NCBI GenBank assembly: GCA_029961685.1
Contig: JARWKL010000005.1
Location: 44,528,211 to 44,592,210, forward strand
Length of the DNA stretch: 64,000 bases
From: Aristolochia californica
Taxonomy: Eukaryota; Streptophyta; Magnoliopsida; Piperales; Aristolochiaceae
Direction: 5' to 3'
The stretch's first letter is position 1, and each line of letters starts with the position of its first letter. Made by a program: the position numbers and the translations under genes. Below are positions 10,636 to 22,587 of the stretch, in pieces. The notes below the pieces were generated by a model. The model did no database searches. It worked only from the letters and a program-made list of their open reading frames with translations, and was not told the origin of the DNA.

Positions 10636-11340
10636 CATATCATATTTCTGGAACTTGATGCTTTCCAATAGACAATCCGACAAATTGGAACTTTACAGGA
10701 TGTGTTGACTCATGTAAGTTAACATTGAGATACATATTCATGTTAGATTATGGAGCTGTATAATGGGAAAATGTGAAGCAATTACTAATTACTATGTCTA
10801 CTATGGAAGCTAAGTTTGTTGTATGTTTCAAGACTACATTGCGGGGTATATTTTTAAAGAATTTCATTTTTCGGCTTCGAATTGTTGATTCCATGTCTAA
10901 TCCATCAAATATTTATTTTATAATTCAGTCATCTTGTTCCTGATTAATAATAATAAAAGTGAAAGTTGAAGTAAACACATTGCCATTAAGTACTAATCGA
11001 ATACGAGCATACTAAACAAATGGATGCAAATTTATTGATGAAATACATGTCACCAAGTTTGTTCAAGGATCTGATGAGCCTTCTCTTATGGCTTTTATAC
11101 ATGCATGTTGTGAATGATGTAATCAAGATGGGCATTTGAGGCTTATTCACAAAGGCATGCCACTAAGTTTGTTTAAGGATGAAACTTTATTTAGATAGGT
11201 CACTTTACTTTTGATCTTAGGTGTTGTATTTTGTAACACTATTGAAATGGAATTCATATATCTTATATGCCTTCTCTTATGGCTTGTGTACATGAATATT
11301 TTGAGAATGACAAATATTATTATGTTTGATAGGACTACCT
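10636..11340. other. TPS-A 3' flank and AT-rich spacer
   Basis: The first ~130 bases after the stop are shared with TPS-A' (36887-37016) and may hold the 3' UTR. From about 10764 the copies diverge: the second unit lacks ~1.35 kb here. No gene is visible in the remainder. Confidence 0.5.
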
Positions 11341-12264
11341 CTTCCCATTTCGCTGCTTTTATTGATGTTATTTGTAGTAGACAGGACTACCTCTTCCCTC
11401 TTTCCTTGCCAAGAAAGTGGGTTTCTATGGACGTGTGCTCGTTTCTGTCTCTCTTAACGACGTCATTCGTTCTTGCAGATGTGGAGGCAATCAGTAGAAC
11501 TGATTTCCTGCATAGGTTCGTCCATAGAACTGCTTCTTCAGCTTACCAGGTTTATTTTTAAGATTCTGCTCTCGCTTAATTTTTTAACAAGTTTTTAAGA
11601 TTCGTCTTCGGATCTGATATTGTTTCTTCTGATATTGGGCTTGCTTGAAGGAGATGCTGATGAAGGAAACAATGGAGCGAGCATCTGGGATACATTCACG
11701 AGAAGACCAGGTTGGAATCCGAATTAAAGAACGCCATGATCGTAGTAAAAAGTCATTCTCAGTAGGTCATGCCATCACTACAACTTTTTGCGTTTGTAAC
11801 AGGAGGATAATGGAGTTATCGATGCAGACACGGCCATAGACCAGTATCATTGTTTCATTCTACAATTTCGCTATAGTTTTATGAAGCCCATGATCAGTTA
11901 CATCATCTTCGCTTTCGCTTTTGGAAAGCAACCGTGTCTATTGGTCATGCTTGTAAATACAGAAACTTCGATGATCAGCTCTTAAGATTTGATCCTCATC
12001 CAACAATGTTATAGAGTACAGATAAGACTACTAATGTTCATGTCTTATTTTGTTAATGTCGAACCTGCCCTGCACATTAGTTAGACAACTCCATTAATCT
12101 ATTCTGCAAAAGGTCAGTAATCTATTTTCAGTGACTTGTATCAGCCCACCTCCTTGATTTAGAGGAACAGCCAACTTAGGCTTCATGAAATCAAAGGAGC
12201 GCACCTCTTTGTTTAAGCCATAATCTTGGTACAACAAGATTGGCAAGTTCACCAATGAACTAGC
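11340..12264. repeat. Duplicated non-coding block, paralog of about 24.76-25.53 kb
   Basis: Long stretches match the flank of the TPS-D relic: CCCATTTCGCTGC, GGAGCGAGCATCTGGGATAC, CACGAGAAGACCAGGTTGG and later GGAGCGCACCTC. Short frames in it are not conserved between copies. It marks an older duplication of the TPS-A downstream region. Confidence 0.6.
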
Positions 12265-14104
12265 TGTAAGATTTAATTAAACATTTTTTAATCACCACGA
12301 ATTGATGTTGAGAGATTACATTGAATTTATATAGAAAATTTACAATGGTAATCGGATTTTTCTGCGTCTCAGGTAACTGGTCTTCTACCTCTGATTCTGG
12401 TAATGGAAGTTTGGTCTTTGGACACCCCTCAGAAGCTGAGCGTCAGATTCGAACAACCTAGAAGCTTGGAGCGAAAAAATTCAAAAAGAGGATGTAAAAT
12501 ATTATTGGTGAAAATGTCGGCAACCTGCAAGTGAGATAGCACATACTGTGTGTGAAATTTGTCGACAACAATAAGTTCTCGAGGGAAATAATAATCCAAT
12601 TAAAACATGTTTGGCTCACTTGTGAGAAACTAGATTGGAACTCAAGAAGATTGCACTTTTGTTGTCACATAAGAGAAGAGGTTGTTGTAGAATAGGAACA
12701 TGAAAATCGCAAAGTAGATGTGTAAGCAAAAGAAGTTCAGTTGCATTGTGTGCAAGAACATGATACTTAGATTCACAGTTGGAACGTGATACCATATGTT
12801 GCTTTGGAGATGAGGTTGGAGAAACAAAGTAGAGGCATGGAGCCATTTGTGTGATGGAGAAGGTGAAGAAATCAGCACTGGGTCCACAGAAAAACCAATG
12901 GAGTTTATCATTTTTGTCGACAGGTCTATTGACCGCATAAAGTTGGTGGTAGAGACCCTTGAAAATGTAGGTGTAGGTGGCAACAAATTGATGGTAGCAC
13001 TTCAGCTACTGGAGGTCATCCTTGAGAAGGATTTCGTGAACCTTTGATCTGTGGTTGAAGGCATTTTCCAACGCGAGCTAAACCTCGCATGTAGTGGAGA
13101 GGCTAACGGCTTCAGCCATTGCCTCCTCGGTAAGGGAGGAGAGAGGAGGCTGAGAAGGCATTGATCCATTGTTTTCCATGCAAAATATTCACTAGTAGGG
13201 GTGGTAGATTCCGCGGCGAAAAACTGAGGTGGTGGTGCTAGGATTTTGTCCACATAGTTGAGGAGATTATGACTCTCAAGAAGGGGAAGAAGTTGGCTTT
13301 CCCAGAGGAGGTAGGTTGTGGAGGAGAGTTTAATCATAATCATGTAGATTAGGGTATGAAAGGGGAGAAGATGAGGAAGGGATTCAGTGGCCATTGAGGT
13401 TTGACCCAAGAGACCACTACTTCGTGTTTCTGACCTTTGAGATCAATGTCTAGATTGGGACGAAGAAACGAGAGAGTTGGGCCAAAATTTTTGAAGAAAA
13501 TTGACTTTTTTTATTTGCTTAAATGGTGAAGGAGTCGTTCGGGTCAACGCCGTTTGACCGTAGCTATTATGGCACAGTCGGGTGAAAGAGACGAGATAGA
13601 GAGACGTCTCAAGTGGGAAAGATGGTATCTCGACAACGACAGGGAAGAGTCAGAGACATTGTTTTCGTCTCGAAGACTGATATGTCTCAGGATTACAACC
13701 AGGTGTTGAAGTTGATCTGCAAGGCGCAACTCGCTCAGAAAAGAAAACCCATCAAGTGAGGCAAGAGGGGAAGGCAACGAAGCGACAAGAGAGGAAAATT
13801 TGCGACATCAATTTTCCTACAGGAACGTGACGGAGCAATGGGAGATCAAAATTGTCGAGGCCAAGGTCCAATGGGCAGATCCATCTAAGTTGTAGCGACA
13901 ACGGAAGTAGAGTAGGAGTAGTGCAACAAGGCTGTCAATGTTGCGACAATGGTGATATAGCTTGCAGATGTCGACGATCCACGGCTCAACTACAACGGTG
14001 AAAGAGGGGTTCCCTATCGGAAAAAAACACGAGAAATGCAATCAGGGAGACAGGGGATTGACGAGGACTTCTGATACAATGTAAGATTTCATTAAAAGAG
14101 ACAA
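12265..14104 (-). mobile_element. Degenerate Ty1/copia element, minus strand
   Basis: An LTR-like start TGTAAGATTTAATTAA at 12265 is matched by TGTAAGATTTCATTAA at 14083, which is preceded by TTCTGATACAATG, a decayed reverse complement of the usual primer-binding site. Between them, on the minus strand, lie a gag-like stretch (13002-13409: LSSTTYLLWESQLLPLLESH, then a region ending in EYFAWKTMDQ) and an RNase H-like stretch (12616-12846: SRSNCESKYHVLAHNATE and LLCDNKSAIFLSSN). Integrase and reverse transcriptase between them are deleted. The right LTR is cut by the next copia relic at about 14105. It is inactive. Confidence 0.7.
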
Positions 14105-14126
14105 TAATCAAGCTATAACAATATTC

Positions 14127-15040
14127 ATGCACTTTCTTTCTCAGCAATTTTCACTCAAGGATCTTGGGTCCTTGACTTACTTTCTCGAAAATGAAGTTGT
14201 TCCTCATTCTCGAGGAATGCTTCTATTTCAATGCAGGTATATTTTTTATCTACTTGCTCGAACATGCATGAAAAATGCAAATCTTGTAACTATGCCTCTT
14301 GCCACATCATGTATACTTACACTTCAGTCTAGCATGACACTCTCTGATCCATCTGAATATTGGAGTGTTGTTGGTAGTATCCAATACTTGTCTCTTACGT
14401 GCCCTAACATTAGTTAAGTGTGAATAAGTTAGTTTAGTTTATGCATTGCCCTACTACTAACCCTTGGGAAGTTGTTAAGTGCTTGTTGCGATATCTTTGT
14501 CGGACTATGGATCATGGTATTGTCTTACATCTATAATCTTCTTTGTCTTTTTATGCATTATCTGATCCTAACAAGGCAGGAAACAAGGGAGATTTTACTT
14601 CCACATGTGCCTATTTTGTTTACCTAGGTCACAATCCTATATTTTGGAGTTCTAAGAAGCAACAGACTATGGCTCGTACATCTACTGAGGTGGAATATCG
14701 ATTTGTTGTAACCACTGCAGTTGAGATCCGATGGATCTATTCTTTGGTTACTTACCTTAGTTTTTTCTTCCACAACAATCGATGTTGTATTGTGACAATC
14801 TCAGTTTTATAAATCTGTGCTCCAATTCAGTATTTCACTATCGCATGAAACATGTTGCTTTGAATTACCACTTCATTAGCATACAAGTTCAGAGTGGCGT
14901 TCTTCGGGTTACTTATGTTTCCACTGGTGTTTAGTTGGTTGATGCTCTCACCAAACTGCTTCCGCAAATACGCTTCCCTCTTCTTGAAGACCAAGATTGG
15001 ACCCTCCTCTCGAGGCTCCATCTTGTGAGGTCATCATAGA
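14127..15040 (+). pseudogene. Ty1/copia pol relic (reverse transcriptase end and RNase H)
   Basis: 14127-14417 reads LSQQFSLKDLGSLTYFLENE to VGSIQYLSLTCPNIS, the C-terminal reverse transcriptase region of copia. 14543-14812 gives NKGDFTSTCAYFVYLGHNP, FWSSKKQQTMARTSTEVEYR and AVEIRWIYSL, the RNase H region. Degraded matches (VTYVSTGVQLADALTK) continue to ~15000. Several stops and shifts separate the pieces. It is inserted against the minus-strand copia relic at ~14105 and has no complete LTRs. The second unit has the same relic (37590-38133), truncated. Confidence 0.75.
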
Positions 15041-15319
15041 GATAAAGGATAATGGATGAACTCAAATCAAATTGTATCCAACTATGGCATGTAGCTCAAG
15101 AGTTGTGTCATAGTTGAAGAGTTTTAAATTCTATGACACTTGTTGTAGGTCTATAAATACATGTCTCTCATCAATGAAAAATATGGTGAATTATTTTCTT
15201 CTTCCTTAAGATTATTCTATAAAATATACCTCTTTGCAAGGCAAATATGATAATCAAGAATGAAAGATTAATTGCAATAAGCCTAGAATGAATCTATCAA
15301 TAATTTCAACAACACTTTA
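15040..15319. other. Probable copia 3' end, then spacer
   Basis: Sequence after the pol relic contains TCTATAAATACATGTCTCTC and other LTR-like text, but no second LTR to compare. No gene is seen. Confidence 0.35.
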
Positions 15320-16609
15320 GGGGGGGTTAGTTCAACATGAAGTGAGATGAATTACTACTGTATTACTTAGTTCATTAGATTAAGGGGTTAGTGTATAATG
15401 AATTATACTTCAAGTGAATCACGTTAATTCATTCGCTCAAGAAAAAAGGGGTAATTTGGATTCCGACCTGTTTTACGAATCAAACAATTGAAGAGCGCGG
15501 GATGCTCGCGTTGCTCCTTCCCCCCTCCCCCTGCGGTCCTTCGGCCAAACTTTATTTTCTCGTCTCCCTGCGCCCCTGCTCCATCGGCCTTCCTCCCTCT
15601 CGGCCTCCCACTCTTCTCCTTCTGGACCTCCGTCGCAGAGCACGAGAGGCCGAGCCTGCTTCTCTTCTCTCTCGGCCTCCCGACTTCTCTTCTCTCTCGG
15701 TCTCCCTCTCGGTGTACCGTTGGAACGCCGCCTCCGTCGCCGTAGTCTCCCGCTGCTAAGGAAGACGACGCGTGCCATGAGGAAGACGATGGTTTAATTT
15801 TTCCTAAGTTAAGGAAAAATTAAACCATCGTAATAAGAATAATAATTTATATTTTTTTATAAAATAATTATTTTATTTATTTAATATACTCATTTTATAA
15901 TTACTATTAAATAGTTATTTCATAGTCATAATTAAAATATTTTTAAAATAAATATTTGAGAAATTGTTTTGGTTTAATTATCCCATTGCTATAATTAATT
16001 AAACCAATGGTTTTAAATTTTGTGACAATATATTATAAATTAATAATATATAAAAATATATATTATGTTATTAATAAATAAATTTATTTATTTATTATAT
16101 TAATTTTTTTATTATTGTATTAAATTAGTGGTTTTTAATGTTAAAACATATCTTATGTTATTAAAAAATAATTTATTTCTTTATTATATTCGCTTATGTT
16201 ATTTTTTTATTTTTATTTATTTATTTTTAATAATTTATTCTAGTCACACGTAATTATTGCATTAATTTATAATAAACTATAATAATTAATTCATATAATA
16301 TTTTTTATTAATTATAATATAATATATTCTAATACTATACGTTAAATCACTTATAAGTGTAGTAACCATCTTTATTTTGGTTAATTATCTATTTAGGTAT
16401 ACGTTATATTTAAGTGTATTATAAAAGGTTATTCATTCTCTTGTTTATATCATACTTTTTATTTGGGGGCACTAACACTGGAATTTGTTTTCCAGTGCAC
16501 TTGAACTCATCTACACTAACACCCAATGATGAGTTAAAGTTGAATCAATTCATTTAAGATTAACTGAATTCTTCACTTCATTTCAAGTTCATTGTGGACT
16601 AATCCCCCC
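15320..16609. mobile_element. Harbinger-related MITE (~1.29 kb), undisrupted copy
   Basis: It starts GGGGGGGTTAGTTCAACATG and ends TTCATTGTGGACTAATCCCCCC, imperfect inverted termini of the Harbinger type. Inside are a second motif TTAGTGTATAATGAATTA (15388 on), a CT-rich leader-like stretch (15500-15750), a 46-bp hairpin and an AT-rich tail. There is no transposase. Flanks are TTA on the left and TAA on the right, so no direct target duplication is seen. At 15388-15390 a single TTA marks the position where copy B sits in the homologous element of the second unit. Confidence 0.7.
15786..15831. repeat. 46-bp hairpin with perfect 20-bp arms
   Basis: ACGATGGTTTAATTTTTCCT, a 6-base loop AAGTTA, then the exact reverse complement of the arm. 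The same hairpin is unchanged at 49111-49156 in the other MITE copy. Confidence 0.85.
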
Positions 16610-16639
16610 TAAAGATAATTCTTGCTCTCGATCTCCTTA

Positions 16640-17640
16640 TCTTTAATGGCTCAGATGCCAAAAAGATAAATATATGAAATAAGTGTAGTGGGGTTATTCA
16701 ATACTAGTGTCAACATGAACTTGAACTTCAAATTCAAATTCACGTTCATTTGAATCATCTACATGAACTTTAACTTCAAATTTGGTGTTAGTGTGGACGA
16801 GTTCATGTGCATTGGAAAAAGTTTCTAGTGTTAGTGCCCCAAAATGAGAAATATAACAAAAATAAGAGAATGAGTAACTTGTAATAATATACTTAAATAA
16901 AACATAATACCAAAATATCAAATTAGGTAAAACAAACATGATTACTACACGCATAAGTAATTTAATGTATAATTAAATAAATTATTATGCTAATTAATTA
17001 AATTAAATTATATTATTTAATGATTACAGTTTAATGTACACTAATATATTAATTACGTGAGCCAATTAACTGTACACATAATTAATTATAAAAAATAAAA
17101 TAAAGTTAAAAATAACATAAACAAATATAATAAATAAATTTATTAAATTATTAATAACATAAGATATACTTTAACAAAAAAGAATGATTAAACAAAAAAA
17201 ATTGATAAAAAATAAATATAATGAATAAATAAAAATATTCTTTTATTCATAACACAAGAAGCATTTTTTACGTAGTGTTAATTAATAATATATTTCCACA
17301 AAATTAAAAATGATTAGTTTAATTATTTATGAAAAATGATAATTATTAAAAAATAATTGATCAAATGCATACTTTAACTATATTTTAATTACCAGACTTA
17401 AATATCTATTTTCATATAGTAATCATTATTAATGAATATAATAAATAAATAAATATATTATTTTATTAATAACCTAAGATAGATTATTCAACAACGAGTT
17501 CGTGCCTTTAATATTAAAATCATTAGGAAAGAATTCTACATTAAATTACTTATTAGTATAATAATTATATTTTTTTTGGTTAATTTGGTGTTTAGGTATA
17601 TATGTTCTATTTAAGTATATTATTACAAGGTACTCATTCC
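16640..17640 (-). mobile_element. AT-rich Harbinger-related element end, inverted
   Basis: From 16690 (GGGGTTATTCAA, GAACTTCAAATTC, GGTGTTAGTGTGGACGAGTT) the sequence is the inverse of the element end at 28020-28487, including ATTACGTGAGCCAATTAACTG. It continues as AT-rich DNA that also matches 38300-38690 (AACGAGTTCGTGCC). No coding sequence is present. The same block occurs at 49960-50815. Confidence 0.55.
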
Positions 17641-18508
17641 CTAAGCCCTTTGTGCCACCATAGGACGACAAAATGAGGGAAAGTTTTGTTTTTTATTTCA
17701 CTAATTTTTGTATTAAAAAAATAGCTATAGTGTTTGTGTATACACTATAAATAAAATTAAAATTGAAGAAGCAAGGGATCATAAATCATGATTAGTATTT
17801 TTAGCTTATTTTTACCATAATTTTGTAATGGGGCAATAAAAAAATAATTTTTCTAACATTTTTAACATTTATTAAAGGTAAAAGTAATCAAGAGGCATTG
17901 AATGAAATATTTTTCTAGCATAAAAATACAGCACAAACATGAACAAAAAAATCATCAAATGAAAAGTTTTTTACTAGAAGCTTTTTTGTACTTTCCTATT
18001 GGCACAAACACCCCTTAACATGTGAAAATTCTCAAGAGTTATTGCGGAGGTGAGGTAGTCAAAATTGACCATTTTTAATCGCGGATAGGATACTTTCTAC
18101 TTACATAGTTGACCATTTTTATCTTTCTTCCCGCATATTAATTTGATTAGCTCCAATAATAACACTTGATTAAGCAAATTGGAATTTGTGAGAAGTGTTA
18201 AAATTTTGTTGAAATAAAAAAACAAAACCTTTACGTATAAAAAGTTGGCAAGTGACAGAGTAAAAAAAGATCGCGTAATTAATTGAGTTGATAGATATTT
18301 CTTGCAATTTTGAGCTAGAAATAGAAATGAACAAAATTTGGGATGTGACCAAAGACCCATGAGGTATGTAAGAGACACCAGAGACAAAGGATAAGGCCAC
18401 TAAGCCCGGGGTCCTGGCAGCTTAGATGATGTTAACCTAATGTGCTCCTCTCTAGAACCTCATTAGTACCCCAGAATGAGACCCCTCATGTGTAACCAAT
18501 AGCAAGCA
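17641..18508. other. Unassigned AT-rich spacer specific to unit 1
   Basis: No recognisable gene or repeat. Homology with the second unit stops near 17.5 kb and resumes at 18509 (CATCACAAGTTCGGGAGCAG). Confidence 0.4.
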
Positions 18509-18715
18509 TCACAAGTTCGGGAGCAGTCGTTTTCGCTGCCACAGATAGGAACTCAAGGTCATAGTGCTGACGGAATTTATAGATGTAAGCAATCTGGTGT
18601 AGTAGGATTTCGATCAGCAAAGTAAAAAACAAATCCCGACCGTCGCTTCCTTGAACAATCCAAAAAAGTCCAGATAAGGTAACAAACGGAGAGAGAATCT
18701 GAATGTCCACCTTCC

Positions 18716-19555
18716 ATTCAATTTCTTCTGCCTGAACCTGCGATACATCCCATCTTTCTGCTTATGAAAGGCGACGAGCCACTGCTTCATTTCAAATATC
18801 CAAGCTCTTTCTTGTCTTCTTTCTGAAAAGAATTTGCAATTTTCTTCCCAAACCTTGGTAGAAAATCCATTGGCCACTCTTTTTTTGTCCTTAGATATTG
18901 GTTACATTATTGAGTACCATTAAATAATGAAAGAGACATGGCTAGTAGATACATTTACATTGCACAATGTTACTTGGGCCTATAAGATTTAGCACCTTCA
19001 TAATACATTTTTTATATTATATATAGGTGAAAAGATATTTGAGTCAATTTTCCAACACAAAAAGACTTTTGGCAATCTGAGTTTTCAATAAAGAAAACTC
19101 GATATCTGAAGCAGCAAAAGTTGGCCATCAGGAAAAGGTATGAGCAACAACAAAAAGTTTCACTTTTTTTAAGCATTTTATGCTATCAAGTAGAAAACTT
19201 TATATTGAAGAAATAACCTCAAACGAAAGCTATTTGAGGCTAATTTATGACCCAATGAACCGTTTCTTAATCTGATATTTCAAGAGAGGTATCAATATCA
19301 GAAGACCCAAAGGTCATGTTGGAAGTACAGAGCTTGTGGAAATCCTAAATTGAAGCTCTCTCAGCCGCAACTGATGATTCATCTCGATGATAATCCTAAC
19401 GACGACGCCCCAAAATATAAAGAGAAAAACTAGGATAACCGTAATACAAGTGTGAAATCCACATACCGACTCAGCGTACTCTCCACAACTTAACAACTTT
19501 CTCTCACAAAAAATCATTTACAAAGACAAATAGGAGAATAACTCCCTTATTAGTA
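18716..19555. repeat. Direct repeat flanking TPS-B, 3' side copy
   Basis: About 840 bases from ATTCAATTTCTTCTGCCTGA to CTCCCTTATTAGTA recur in the same orientation at 22588-23441, on the other side of TPS-B. They share the blocks GGTAGAAAATCCATTGGCCA and GAGCAACAACA(A/G)AAAGTTTC. A minus-strand open frame here (MANGFSTKVWEENCKFF...) is carried by the repeat. I do not recognise it and do not call it a gene. Confidence 0.75.
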
Positions 19556-19799
19556 CTCTATTCATTTCATTCATCTAAATAGGGTCCATTCACTTGGGTA
19601 GCCAATGAGATCCTTTTCCGCAAAAAACTCTCAATGTTTCTACTACAATCTCAACCTCTTAAGTTGCAGACATTGAAATCGACAACAACCTTGTACTGTG
19701 AAGGAGCCATTTAAAGGCCTTTACGTGGAGCGTGTAGAACAGGTTTTTACTTTTAAAAATGGTAGACAGGAAATGATCTCGTTTTTTATCTTTTTCTAG

Positions 19800-22034
19800 C
19801 TACAGAGGAACACTTTCCATGAGCAAGGACAGGCTGAGCTCCTTGAGAGCTACAGGGCGCTCATCATCATTGTAGCTATAGGCCATCTGAGCCATTCGGG
19901 GTACATTGAGCGAAGCTGTTGTGAAAGCAGCTGCGTATGGATTTGCAGAGAGGCATTCCGCGTTGAGTTTCTTCCATGCAACGTTGAGCCTCTGCTTCAC
20001 ATGTTCTTCAACACTTTCTATAGAAAGGAAGGTGCCACAGCGCTCTTTCATGTAGCAGTCAGCGTAGGACCCATCATGGCCGCGTCCCTTGTCTCCCTTC
20101 ACGTCAGAAAGCCAACCGATCAGTTGTTATTATTATTTGAAGATAAGAAAAAGCTTCCCATGTCCTTCATGGAGTAAAAACTAAAAGGCGGGGCCAAATT
20201 AAGCCAAAGGTGATCAGGTTTCTTACATTGACGCTTTTCATGTCGTTCCATAGCCTAAATATCATGGCTGAATGTGAAATCAGGTCAGGAATGCTGCGCA
20301 GTAGGTTCGTCTTCTCCTTCTTCTTCCCCTCTCCCAGCAACACGAACATGTGAATCAGAGCCATCGGCACTCCAGAGCTGATCATTCCGTTTCTCAGGTA
20401 TACCTCTGACTCCGGCAAATTCCCGGAGGAAAGCCATCTTTTCTCTGCTAGAAATGATCTACACATGGCTGCCCACTGCAATATATAGAAAACTCACAAC
20501 TAACACATGGATTTCAGCTAGTTAATTTTCATGAGTTAATAACGTTTAGGGTGCAGATAAACACCGTTTTTCTTAATGTCTCTATCGGATTCTAGCCTTG
20601 TTGTTTATGGACCTTGCCAGCAATGTCGTTGGTTGTGTTATAAAGTGCCATAAAGCTCATCTTCATGAACCTTGGGAGCATTTTCGTTGATTCAACTTCC
20701 CATCTGCAATCAACACAGTGAATTTCTCGTCAATCAAGTAGTCCCCAGATTGAGTTTCTCTCACTCCGTACCAGAATCGCCGAAGCAGCAAAAAGTCACC
20801 TTTCAACTGCTTCCGTGAAGATAATGAGTTCATCAAGTGTTCCATAAACGTCAAAGATGTCGTCGATCAGGAAGATGAAAGCAATGGGCTTAGCCATTTC
20901 TACGCGAGAAGTTGATAATTGAGGGTCAGAAGCGACAATCAAAGACCATATGAACCATTCGACGTAATTCTCTCTTGCAAGCTTCAGTTCCTTCTGCAAA
21001 CCCAAGCTTCTCCACCACCTATAATGGCATAAAAAATTTCAAGAAAGTGGTTCGTGCGAAGGTCAGATACGCTAAATACATCATTATTATCGACCTCATC
21101 AACCAGGGCATCTATTATAGAAATAAGAAGGGTCTATACCTCGCAACCTCCTGCAATTCTCTCTGAAGCATCAATTGTACAATGTTGAAGTCCAATTTGG
21201 CAAGTTCATTGACGATCTCGTTCTTTCCTCCAGCTCCCGTCGACTTTTCTAGGTAGTGCTTAATGTTGAACCTCGGTATGCTCAAGTAAAAAGGATGATT
21301 CAAGATGTACTCTATCTGTCCACTTATGGAAGCCTCAACGTCGCCCACCAACTTCCGTAGGTAACTTGAAGAAAATTTTCTGGCTTCGTCGAGCATGTCT
21401 TCTCCTTCTAAACTGAGAAAGGAAGCTTCATACAGAGCCAACATCCCAGCAATGTCTTCGCTTAACTGTGTTTTGAATCGTCCATCTCTGTCCCTGAAAC
21501 GATTGAACACACCTGCAGCATGGAAATTTGTTATTGGTATCTCACATTTATACGCATTTAACATTAAAATTTGCAGAGAGATGCAAAATTTACCCACTTG
21601 TAGACACGTAGTAACCACATTGCCGCAACAAACGGAAGGAAAGCGCAGCAAAGAGCAGACCATGGTGAGCATCATCATCACCTACGTTGTCATGAATGAG
21701 AGGTAACAGTTGCTCGATCTCATCTCTGAAATGGTAATCAATGCCCAGACGTTGCAGTTTGTCAATCAGAACTGCGGATTCGACTGGTTCGTGCTGCGGT
21801 AGTAATAATCGTCTTACTTCCTCAACTGCCTTCAGTCGCTTCGTCTGTAAATCCTCCTGCATGGATACAACCCATTGACCAAATGAAAAATCAATAACGA
21901 GAAACAACAACTGGATGTGTGAAAGAGTTACGTGCCATGTTATTAGTGAAGGGCGTAGATGTGAATAAGTGAATGACTGAGTGCATCTCTTCTGCCGACA
22001 CACTGCCTGCAGCCTCCGATGAGAGTGTTTCCAT
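19800..22034 (-). pseudogene. TPS-B: TPS-g type terpene synthase with a Trp-to-stop codon
   Basis: Minus-strand exons: 22034-21936 (donor uncertain), 21856-21598, 21512-21140, 21018-20800, 20703-20565, 20475-20227 and 20096-19800. Full length would be about 544 residues. DDIFDVYG is present in exon 4. The second metal motif reads NDMKSVNGD, with Asp where the family usually has Glu. The codon after HKQQG is TAG (plus-strand 20592-20594); TPS-B' has TGG (Trp), so translation should stop within exon 5, before the NSE/DTE motif. The N-terminus ([20 protein letters not shown]) is acidic and unlike a plastid transit peptide. Intron 1 has no good in-phase GT donor; the best phase-0 site is ATG|GCACGT. 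A TATA box lies ~100 bases upstream. Confidence 0.85.
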
Positions 22035-22134
22035 GGGCTGCAAGAAAACTGACGGCAACGGAAGTGATTCTTTTTTTTTATTCTGGCAAATTGAAACAGA
22101 AGCTATTGTGATGATTGAGGCTTCCACGGAAGCC

Positions 22135-22143
22135 TTTTTTATA
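22135..22143 (-). promoter_or_regulatory. TATA box of TPS-B
   Basis: Minus strand TATAAAAAAGG, about 100 bases upstream of the first ATG of METLSSE. It is followed by the short palindrome GGCTTCCGTGGAAGCC. The sequence is identical in TPS-B'. Confidence 0.65.
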
Positions 22144-22204
22144 GTGAGAGCTAGGGCTTACTGCTCCAGGTGTAGCTGCACATGTAATGGACAATATTAT
22201 ACGT

Positions 22205-22587
22205 AAAGAGCATATAAGTGGTGACGGGTCAAAAGTAATTGTTGCCGAAGGACAAGATGTCTCTTTCGCCATAAATCAATAGAGAGACATAGCACGAAAG
22301 ATCGATAACGACGAGGAATGCAGTCAGTAATGAGGCTTCCTCCATCGTCAGCTTGCTGCAGTGTGTTCCACGAGGAAACGAACCGTGAAGACAGATGTTC
22401 CACGTTTTCCTCCCGTTATGCTTGAGGAACGATTGATTGCTGCCGACGGTTTCATTGAAGACGAGTCCTTGCACTTAACTAGCTCCACATATTTTACTGG
22501 TGGGGCACACAAAGGTCGTTCATCCACGACTAAAAGAGGTTTCTTGCTGGGGAATTAAAGTTGAAACCAAGGCTGCCATGACTCCAC
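22205..22587. promoter_or_regulatory. TPS-B upstream module
   Basis: Contains AGTGGTGACGGGTCAAAA and GTCTCTTTCGCCATAAATCA, shared with the TPS-A' upstream region (33830-33910), then the module with CACGTTTTCCTCCCGTTATG and ACTAGCTCCACAT shared with TPS-A. It lies divergently upstream of the minus-strand gene. The open frame reading MCSTRKRTVK across it is not a gene. Confidence 0.5.

Noticed and set aside
15317..16612. Target duplication of the unit 1 MITE
   Set aside because: Flanks are TTA and TAA, inverted rather than direct, so no true duplication can be claimed.
18614..18877. Minus-strand frame MANGFSTKVWEENCKFF... (also 51481-51753)
   Set aside because: Recurs only because it lies in the TPS-B flanking repeats. 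Its C-terminal part differs between copies. No family recognised and no start or splice context.
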